Shown one piece after another: positions 58,471-64,000 of a stretch of DNA of 64,000 nucleotides. The DNA lies in contig NZ_CP129994.1 in the NCBI RefSeq assembly GCF_030505615.1, positions 248,001 to 312,000 of the forward strand. Direction: 5' to 3'. Position 1 is the stretch's first letter; every line of letters begins with the position of its first letter. This stretch comes from Salinibaculum rarum (GTDB lineage Archaea > Halobacteriota > Halobacteria > Halobacteriales > Haloarculaceae). A model generated the notes under the pieces. The model saw nothing but the letters and a program-made list of their open reading frames with translations. It was not told where the DNA came from and searched no databases. The position numbers and the translations under genes are program-made.

Positions 58471-59307
58471 TCACTCTACACTGTCGAGAAGTGTGGTGAT
58501 GTCGTCGATGGGAGTGTACTCTTCAGTGAGGGTGAGTTTCTGACGTGGTCGTCCTTGAGGAGTTCGTCTTTGAGGAGTTTCACTGGGTTCCGTCGTGATG
58601 ATGTCTTGTTCCTCAAGCGGGGTTTTTGCACGTGATAGTGTGGTTTTACTGGAGAATTCGCTCATCTCAGCCCACAGACCAAGGTCGTAATATTGCAGGT
58701 CATACATTGCCGCAACTAGAGTGGGGACATACACGTAATCTGCTTGGCTATCATGCAAGTAGACGTGTTTGATGCCTCGACGGAATGTTTCTCGTATCTC
58801 AGTGTTGAAATGGTTCTCCATGGCATCTAACGTGTCCGAGAGTGGTGGGGTGTACAGTTCGTATGGTTCTGTCTCAGTGATTACTTCGGAAAGCACATCG
58901 AGGGCCTCCGACGGGGTTTCTCCATTACCGGTAATGCGGACGATCGGAATGTTAGCTGCATCGACGCTGTCCGTCCCAGGGAGTTCAGTGATTGGAGTTG
59001 CGAATACCACGCTTTCGATGCCAGCATCTGAAACGAATATTGGTGCATGCCCAGACTCACTGAGATGGCAATGTAATGTGTCGGTAGCGATAAGATCGCT
59101 CGCAGTGGCACCAACCCAGAACGGGTCGAATGCGTCGTTGAACGTTCGTTTCTTGGCGAGAAGGTGTGTTGTTGGCGGTGTTTCGTGATTGGCGAGTGCT
59201 TCGACGAGTGCCTGGATGGTGGAGGGGTGGTGATTGAGCCCGTACAGGGTGTCACCAGCGGTGTCAAGGATGTCGTTAAGAGACTCCGTTGGTGGTGCGC
59301 TTGACAT
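58471..59307 (-). CDS. TbsP-like (DUF5821) transcriptional regulator
   Basis: 278 residues from ATG 59307 (MSSAPPTESLNDILDTAGDT; ATG 59313 also in frame). The C-terminal winged helix LGLWAEMSEFSSKTTLSRAK, LEEQDIITTEPSET and GRPRQKLTLTEE matches haloarchaeal DUF5821/TbsP proteins. A TATA-like CTTAAG at 59331-59337 is about 25 nt upstream and tgagtactgagtac next to it is a candidate self-operator. Divergent-adjacent to the DpdA-like gene, so it may regulate it. Confidence 0.8.
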   Translation of the reverse strand: MSSAPPTESLNDILDTAGDTLYGLNHHPSTIQALVEALANHETPPTTHLLAKKRTFNDAFDPFWVGATASDLIATDTLHCHLSESGHAPIFVSDAGIESVVFATPITELPGTDSVDAANIPIVRITGNGETPSEALDVLSEVITETEPYELYTPPLSDTLDAMENHFNTEIRETFRRGIKHVYLHDSQADYVYVPTLVAAMYDLQYYDLGLWAEMSEFSSKTTLSRAKTPLEEQDIITTEPSETPQRRTPQGRPRQKLTLTEEYTPIDDITTLLDSVE

Positions 59308-59317
59308 ACCCATATGT

Positions 59318-59337
59318 ACTCAGTACTCAGGCTTAAG
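59318..59337 (-). promoter_or_regulatory. TATA box and repeated AGTACT before the TbsP-like gene
   Basis: Minus strand CCTTAAGCC followed by TGAGTACTGAGTACA; the direct/inverted repeat of AGTAC is a likely regulator site. Confidence 0.45.
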
Positions 59338-59365
59338 GGTTAGAACGGGGGTGGGTATTGTGTGG

Positions 59366-60193
59366 TCAGAAGAGAGTTGTTTGGGCTTGCATCTGGGATT
59401 TCGCGTGGTTGATTTTCTGCTTGTAGGTGTAGAAGAATTTCGTTTTCTCGTGTTTGCTTTCGGCATACATCTTGTCACGGCCAAGTTCTGATGGGCGGAA
59501 CCGCCATGCTGCGGAGTCACAACTCTCAAATTGCCCCCAGAATCGGTGGTCACGCACAATCGAAAGTTTCGCACCGAAAAGATGGAAATCGGTTGATGGC
59601 AGGTTGTTGTTTAATCGCGTGAGGATTTCATGGATTTCATCGTTTGCGTGTTTCCGCGCCACACTCCCGATACCCATGTATTCACGAATCAACCCGCGAT
59701 CCCGGAATGCATCTACGCACTCTAAGTATTCACGCGGCTTCCACCCTTGGATTACCGGGACTAATTGAAAATCGTAGTTTGTACTACTGGCTTCATACGC
59801 AGCAACCACTTCCGTGGTGTTCTCCACAGTTTGCTCAATTCGTTCTGTTGACGACAAGTCAGATTCAACATTTGGATCGCACACCAAGTCCATTGTTGCT
59901 ACGTACTCTGCGCCCATTTGAGAAGCGTATTCGAAAAGTTCGGTTGGCGAATATGGGTATTCACCTCCCCATCGTGACACCGCTTGATACCCGCCACTGT
60001 CAATAAAGACATTATCCGGCGACCGCGGTGTCCACACAGTCCCGAACTTGTCGGCAGAGCTGTTTTCCCAAGCAACACCGGCTGAGACAAGTACGTTCAA
60101 ATTTGACGGGAGGCAATCAATTGGGCCACTTTCGGAGAACACCCAAAAGAAGTTAGGTGGAGATAAGCCTTGCTGGGCAGTAGAGGACCTCAT
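59366..60193 (-). CDS. dpdA: DpdA-like TGT-fold enzyme (7-deazaguanine insertion in DNA)
   Basis: 275 residues from ATG 60193. The fold of tRNA-guanine transglycosylases is visible: NVFIDSGGYQAVSRWGG (nucleophile/acid Asp and SGGYQ, ~65-80), YVATMDLVCDP (~100), LVPVIQGW (cf. TGT QG), MGIGSVARKHA (cf. GGL...) and CDSAAWR near 228 (catalytic Asp). Short and without the TGT zinc site, as in DpdA, which swaps guanine in DNA for preQ0. A TATA-like TTTTAA is about 30 nt upstream. Candidate gene for modified DNA of this element; symbol by analogy. Confidence 0.78.
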   Translation of the reverse strand: MRSSTAQQGLSPPNFFWVFSESGPIDCLPSNLNVLVSAGVAWENSSADKFGTVWTPRSPDNVFIDSGGYQAVSRWGGEYPYSPTELFEYASQMGAEYVATMDLVCDPNVESDLSSTERIEQTVENTTEVVAAYEASSTNYDFQLVPVIQGWKPREYLECVDAFRDRGLIREYMGIGSVARKHANDEIHEILTRLNNNLPSTDFHLFGAKLSIVRDHRFWGQFESCDSAAWRFRPSELGRDKMYAESKHEKTKFFYTYKQKINHAKSQMQAQTTLF

Positions 60194-60259
60194 CACCACA
60201 GCGTAGTGCTGATTTCCCGTTAAAACCTAGCGTGGTAAGAAAGAAAACGGTGTGTCAAC

Positions 60260-60838
60260 TCAGGCGGTGAGTTTTTCGACAGTGATGGTGACAGCGCCAG
60301 TGTTGTAGTTAGCATTCCAGTCATAGTCGTAGTCTGGATCATCACTAAACCGCGCATCATTGATGACGAGTCCGTAAGCTGCGCTGAGACCGTGATTCCC
60401 GACGATGCGTTCATCGAAAAACGGGACACGGTTGAATGCCGGTTCAAAAGACCGAGATCCGGCTTCGAATTCGTCACGGTGTGATTCCATTGAGTCAGGC
60501 TCTGGGATCACGGCAACGCATTCTCGAGGTGATCCAGCGGTTTCCGAGTCAATGTCGCTGCGGCGTTTGTTCGTGATTGCAAGGAGTTCAGCGACAGTTT
60601 CGACACTGGGGAGCCGTTCCGCATATGAGGACGTGACGTGCGACGCGGGGGTGCCGTCACGGGTTTTCTGAGTCCGATAATTCACTGGCATCTTGGCATC
60701 TAGTTGGGTTGGATTGTACAGGACTTTTTGAAAAGTACTGGTGCCAAGAGTATCGTTTTCAACATTGTCCCATCGGACAGGACCAGTTGACCAGGAAGCA
60801 GTGCGTGCATCAGAATCGGTGCGCGTAGCGTTTGTCAT
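60260..60838 (-). CDS. Hypothetical protein next to the DpdA-like gene
   Basis: 192 residues. An Asp/Tyr-rich middle (DDPDYDYDWNANYNTG) and strands near ECVAVIPEPD and VTITVEKLTA. Could be a strand-rich domain. No family recognised. Stop 67 nt before the dpdA-like start. Role in modification is only suggested by position. Confidence 0.65.
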   Translation of the reverse strand: MTNATRTDSDARTASWSTGPVRWDNVENDTLGTSTFQKVLYNPTQLDAKMPVNYRTQKTRDGTPASHVTSSYAERLPSVETVAELLAITNKRRSDIDSETAGSPRECVAVIPEPDSMESHRDEFEAGSRSFEPAFNRVPFFDERIVGNHGLSAAYGLVINDARFSDDPDYDYDWNANYNTGAVTITVEKLTA

Positions 60839-60859
60839 GAGTGGACTGGTACGGTCGTT

Positions 60860-61486
60860 TCACACGAGTGATTCTTGCGCGAAGTTGATTTCGTCATCGG
60901 GTTCGTCAGTAGTTTCGGAGTGCTGTTCACCTGTGCTTTTCGCACTTGAGTCTGAGTCACCCTTGTCCGTATCTTCGGAAGTACTCGTCGAAGAATCAGT
61001 GGTATCGAGGCGGTTCAAAATATCGTCTGCCGTCTGCGGAACCTCGGATTCTGATTCCGACGTGCCGCTGTCACTATTGGCAGCAGTGTCTTCACTATGC
61101 GACATTGAAGATGTGCTACCGGCGGTTTCACGGTTGGTAGTCGAAGTGGTTGTAGCGTCGGTGGGAGATTCTGAGTCAGACCCGGGGAGCGATCTCGTGG
61201 GAATATCAGATTCAGTGTTACTTTCAGGTTCTTGCTCAGCGCTGGTTCCAGAGTTGGTTGTAGATTCAGTTGCTGTGGCTGACTGGGTTTCATCACCTGG
61301 TTCTGGATGTTCAATCTCGGCGACGTCAGTTTCTTCGATCAGCGTGATGATCTCGTCGACGGAGTTGAATTCGTCGCCGAGTTCACGAGTGAGGTGTCCA
61401 GCGATCGTGGTCGGGTCGGTGAGGCCGTGGATCTTTTTGTAGTGTTTGATGCGGCGTTTTGTACGGGTTTCTAAATCTTCAATCAT
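60860..61486 (-). CDS. Hypothetical protein with Ser/Thr-rich disordered end
   Basis: 208 residues from ATG 61486. About 60 residues of a helical head (MIEDLETRTKRRIKHYKKIH), the rest S/T/E/D/G low complexity. Head might bind DNA or a partner; its charge is positive, unlike the tail. A family H hairpin lies 39 nt upstream. Function unknown. Confidence 0.6.
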   Translation of the reverse strand: MIEDLETRTKRRIKHYKKIHGLTDPTTIAGHLTRELGDEFNSVDEIITLIEETDVAEIEHPEPGDETQSATATESTTNSGTSAEQEPESNTESDIPTRSLPGSDSESPTDATTTSTTNRETAGSTSSMSHSEDTAANSDSGTSESESEVPQTADDILNRLDTTDSSTSTSEDTDKGDSDSSAKSTGEQHSETTDEPDDEINFAQESLV

Positions 61487-61524
61487 GGTTGAGTATAACA
61501 CCTCGTGGGAGTACTTGGGGTGGT

Positions 61525-61568
61525 GCGCCGGGCGGGCGTCATGTGATATGTTGCTGCCCGCCCGGCGC
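61525..61568. repeat. GC-rich intergenic hairpin (family H), 13-bp stem
   Basis: gcgccgggcgggc / gcccgcccggcgc perfect; loop gtcatgtgatatgttgct. An ATG in the minus-strand loop opens a 19-codon frame whose TGA overlaps the gene start (CCATGA). Confidence 0.8.
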
Positions 61569-61637
61569 TTTTGCTGTGCCCCTACTTTCCTCTCCGCTAC
61601 TCTGAAACCCGTTTCACGCGAAAATATTCCGAGTTGG

Positions 61638-62303
61638 TTATTCTGAGTTTCGGCGGTTGGGTGCGTATTCTTGGAGGCACGCACCAATGAGAGATTGATA
61701 TATCCCGTAGAATCTGTCATTCTGTGCGAGAATTTGCTCTCGGGTTTCGAGTGTTTTATCGAAGTACGCACGGAGTCCATCAAATGATGCGGTTTGGATG
61801 CTGCCGACACCAGGTAGTGTAGACCCATGCATGACTGCGAGAAGGAGGTAGTTGTATTCCTCGATGGTATCAGTAGTTTGCTCAACAAAGATCTCGTCTT
61901 CATCGTTGGTGGTGCAGATGAATGCTAGTTCTGCGTCGAGGAGGAGTGGTGTGTCATCTGCAAGTGCAGTCCGGTCTTCGCGGGATGCTGGGATCTGGTG
62001 TGTGTCAAGCTGTGTTCCAATAACGAAGAACCGAGTGTTCGTCCCAGTTCTGACTTGTTCAGGTGGTATATCAGCTGGTGGCCCATCTTCACCTTGTGTG
62101 CATTCTCGCATTTTGGCACGGACGTTGCGGAAGCAAGCTTGGAATCGTACCGGTGCCATCCCCCGGATATCATGTCGGAGGGCTGCGGAGATGATGGGGG
62201 CGTCGATTGCGAGATGTGCGAGATTGTCTGTGTAGGAAAACTGTGTGGCGTCGATTGTTTGTGGGAAGCGGTTGTTTAGGGCGGGTTCAGGGTGTTCGTT
62301 CAT
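61638..62303 (-). CDS. Hypothetical protein
   Basis: 221 residues. Helical front with basic spots (RHDIRGMAPVRFQACFRNVR), a strand pair ELAFICTTNDEDEIFV, and a helical end (YIGY-like FYGIYQSLIGACLQEYA). No family recognised. Between the transporter and the DpdA-like gene, same direction. Confidence 0.65.
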   Translation of the reverse strand: MNEHPEPALNNRFPQTIDATQFSYTDNLAHLAIDAPIISAALRHDIRGMAPVRFQACFRNVRAKMRECTQGEDGPPADIPPEQVRTGTNTRFFVIGTQLDTHQIPASREDRTALADDTPLLLDAELAFICTTNDEDEIFVEQTTDTIEEYNYLLLAVMHGSTLPGVGSIQTASFDGLRAYFDKTLETREQILAQNDRFYGIYQSLIGACLQEYAPNRRNSE

Positions 62304-62370
62304 AGATTTTGGTTAGAGTGTGATTAGGTGTGGTTGTCGTTGCGTTTCGTATTAGGAGAGGCGGTATTTA

Positions 62371-63108
62371 TTAGCGTTGGGGAGTTGATGTGTCAGCTGC
62401 GGGTCGCTGATCATGTCTTTCGAGAAGGGCGATTGTGCCGTAGACAAATGGTGTGTCAAGAATGGCAACACCGACTTTTAGGATATATTGTCCTACGAGT
62501 AACTGGGCGAGCACTGCGGCTGGGAGGACAACCCCAGACTGAAGAAATTGCGGAGCCAGCCAGAATCCTACGACAACAAAGATCACTGTGTCAATTGCTT
62601 GACTTACTGCTGTGGATCCGATATTTCGAAGCCAAAGGTGTTTGCCAGACGTTTGGTCGCGGATTGCATGGAAGAGGTAGACGTCAGTGTTTTGGCTTAC
62701 AATATATGCGATGAGCGATGCGGCAACGATGTTTGTAGACGCCGCGAGGACGTTTTCGAACATTGCAGGGTCAATGCTGCTGCGGGCGGCTGGTGCAGTG
62801 ATAGTTGTCCAGACGAGGGCTAAGAGGACTACGTTCATCACGAATCCTACGTTGACGATGTATTGTGCGGCGCGTCGCCCGTACAGTTCACTGTAACAAT
62901 CTGTAGCAAAGTAGGTTAGAGCATATGCGACAGCTGCCCCTGGGAGAATAAGGGCGTTCCCTGTGATTGGGAGAGAAAAAGGGAGTGTGAATTGAAGAAT
63001 TTTTGCGGCAGTGAGCTGTGCAGTTACCAGCGCTGTGACGAATAGCGCGATGAGCGATACCTGACCGAGTGTTGGCGTTGGTGCCGATGAGGGGTTTATT
63101 CGTGTCAT
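62371..63108 (-). CDS. yhhQ: YhhQ/QueT-like queuosine-precursor transporter
   Basis: 245 residues, about six membrane helices. TYFATDCYSELYGRRAAQYI and NTDVYLFHAIRDQTSGKHLW, GSTAVSQAIDTVIFVVVGFW are the hallmark strips of the VUT/YhhQ family, which imports preQ0/preQ1. On the same strand as the DpdA-like enzyme, 2 genes apart. Import of a 7-deazaguanine precursor for DNA modification is the simplest reading (inference). Symbol by similarity. Confidence 0.88.
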   Translation of the reverse strand: MTRINPSSAPTPTLGQVSLIALFVTALVTAQLTAAKILQFTLPFSLPITGNALILPGAAVAYALTYFATDCYSELYGRRAAQYIVNVGFVMNVVLLALVWTTITAPAARSSIDPAMFENVLAASTNIVAASLIAYIVSQNTDVYLFHAIRDQTSGKHLWLRNIGSTAVSQAIDTVIFVVVGFWLAPQFLQSGVVLPAAVLAQLLVGQYILKVGVAILDTPFVYGTIALLERHDQRPAADTSTPQR

Positions 63109-63142
63109 GGAAGAGTGTGGTTTGGTAGTCCTGGGCCTGAAG

Positions 63143-63183
63143 CCCTGGCGCGCTTCATGAACCTTGTCTGTGGCGCGCCAGGG
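63143..63183. repeat. GC-rich intergenic hairpin (family H)
   Basis: 11-bp perfect stem ccctggcgcgc / gcgcgccaggg; loop ttcatgaaccttgtctgtg. An ATG in the minus-strand loop opens a 17-codon frame whose TGA overlaps the yhhQ start. Confidence 0.8.
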
Positions 63184-63185
63184 AC

Positions 63186-64000
63186 CTACTTTGAGTCTGG
63201 ATCTTCACACCACGCTGCAAGTCTTTTTGTTGCTTCATCGTTGAATTTTCCGCCATTGAATCGTGGTTCGGAATCACTGGTAGGAGTTGATGCGTCGAGT
63301 TTCCCATTTTTGTTCCAAGTGTAGGTGCACTGTTTGGCGCCGTCTTTAGTGTCGCAGATGACTTCTGGGGGTGTTTTGAAGTCGCCGAATTTGGTTGCTG
63401 GAGGGAAATCATCAACTGCGATTTGAATACCAGATTTGTTAGGTAGATTGGGGATAGAATCGTGTGTGATTCCATAGGGAGCTGTGCAGGAGGCTGATTT
63501 TGCGGCAGATTCGTGTTGTTGGTATGCTTTGAAGGGGATTATATATCCGCAGTCGTAGAAGAGTTGACAGACGCGAAGTGGAACGGTGTAAGCGTTACAC
63601 CAGTTGGTGAGTCGTGGGAGGTCTTCGTCTTTCACGTATGCAGATAGAGAGCTCTCAAATTCTCGTTTGGATGTGTTGAAGATGCTGGCCTCTGCTTCGA
63701 TCGCCATGACAGCGTAATTTGGGAGGTTGAGGCTGTCAATGGTTTTCAGGTATGGCTTACGGGCGTCTGGACTAAGAGAATTGTACTGATGGAAGATAGA
63801 GGTGAGTTCAGTAGGGAGTTCAGCAAATGTCTTCGTATGAAAGACGAGAATGTCAGGTCGTTTGAGTTCGTCAACGCGTGGTTCTTTGACGTTATCGAGT
63901 CCTTGTTCGGTGTAGAGGGCGTCGTTACGGGAGATTCCGTATTGGATTGGGATGAGGTCTGGATGTTGGTTGATGCTTTCGATGAGTCGGTTTTCTGCCC
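63186..64000 (-). CDS. C-terminal part of a possible PD-(D/E)xK nuclease (cut by window edge)
   Basis: The frame is open from the stop at 63186 to the window end, about 270 residues visible, N-terminus outside. A strip KRPDILVFH, then about 50 residues later YAVMAIEAEASIFNTSKREF, looks like the RPD ... ExE of restriction-type PD-(D/E)xK nucleases. Cys pairs near the end (CTAPYG, CDTKDG, CTYTWN) may stabilise the fold or bind metal. Upstream of yhhQ. If it is a nuclease, it could attack unmodified DNA and the modification genes would protect against it. Low-confidence family call. Confidence 0.55.
   Translation of the reverse strand, partial: AENRLIESINQHPDLIPIQYGISRNDALYTEQGLDNVKEPRVDELKRPDILVFHTKTFAELPTELTSIFHQYNSLSPDARKPYLKTIDSLNLPNYAVMAIEAEASIFNTSKREFESSLSAYVKDEDLPRLTNWCNAYTVPLRVCQLFYDCGYIIPFKAYQQHESAAKSASCTAPYGITHDSIPNLPNKSGIQIAVDDFPPATKFGDFKTPPEVICDTKDGAKQCTYTWNKNGKLDASTPTSDSEPRFNGGKFNDEATKRLAAWCEDPDSK

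Noticed and set aside
408-63183. Integron attC sites as explanation of the intergenic hairpins
   Set aside because: attC core sites (GTTRRRY / RYYYAAC) and extrahelical bases are missing, no integron integrase is seen, and stems here are nearly perfect.
1-64000. CRISPR array
   Set aside because: No regularly spaced direct repeats of 24-40 bp and no cas gene motif was found.
1-64000. Assignment as a tailed virus
   Set aside because: No terminase, portal, capsid, protease or tail protein could be recognised in the window. A virus with structural genes outside the window is not excluded.

Overview
The window looks like part of a large haloarchaeal extrachromosomal element: a plasmid, an integrative element, or the non-structural part of a virus. 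The proteins are strongly acidic (D/E/T rich), as in salt-in halophiles. TATA boxes sit about 25-35 nt before many start codons with almost no leader. Several families are, to my knowledge, haloarchaeal (DUF7123-, DUF8106-, DUF5830-, DUF6735- and DUF5821/TbsP-like proteins, HalX response regulator). Base composition is moderate for a haloarchaeon. No rRNA, ribosomal protein, capsid, terminase, portal or tail gene is recognisable. About 80 coding regions are called, mostly on the minus strand and densely packed; most are of unknown function. Both edges cut a gene.

Layout. 1-9.6 kb: hypotheticals, a C5 cytosine methyltransferase in an operon with a kinase-fold-like protein, a DUF7123 protein and a FilR1-type winged-helix regulator. 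9.7-16.6 kb: an M48 membrane peptidase, then an unusual run of small zinc-ribbon proteins and a D12-class adenine methyltransferase. 17-21 kb: one 4-kb plus-strand gene joining a TrbL/VirB6-like membrane domain to a kinase-fold domain. 21-31.6 kb: a Mom-like protein with two GNAT-like segments, a SWIM protein, a membrane protein, then a CobT-like VWA protein, a MoxR/CobS-like AAA+ ATPase and a DUF932-like protein. 32-46 kb: small proteins, a PAS histidine kinase, a TOPRIM (DnaG-like) primase, a GNAT. 46-53.7 kb: a second adenine methyltransferase, a second cytosine methyltransferase-like protein, a DUF6735 protein, a ParB-like protein and a winged-helix protein. 53.7-57.6 kb: a TnpB element without TnpA, a HalX response regulator, a tRNA-Ser abutting a truncated tRNA-Trp. 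57.6-64 kb: an HTH protein, a TbsP-like regulator, a DpdA/TGT-like enzyme and a YhhQ-type transporter, pointing to 7-deazaguanine DNA modification.

Two themes connect the genes. First, DNA modification: two adenine MTases, two cytosine MTases, a Mom-like protein, DpdA and a precursor transporter, presumably protecting the element from host restriction. Second, the spaces between transcription units hold a family of GC-rich hairpins with unrelated but self-complementary stems and a shared loop signature (a CAY near the start of the loop, plus strand), mostly 20-100 nt before a minus-strand start codon. In about a dozen places one arm of this hairpin is shared with, or abuts, a second long-range helix that encloses further hairpins, as in a two-state RNA switch or a branched DNA structure. 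I know of no description of this arrangement, and it is the most unusual feature of the window.
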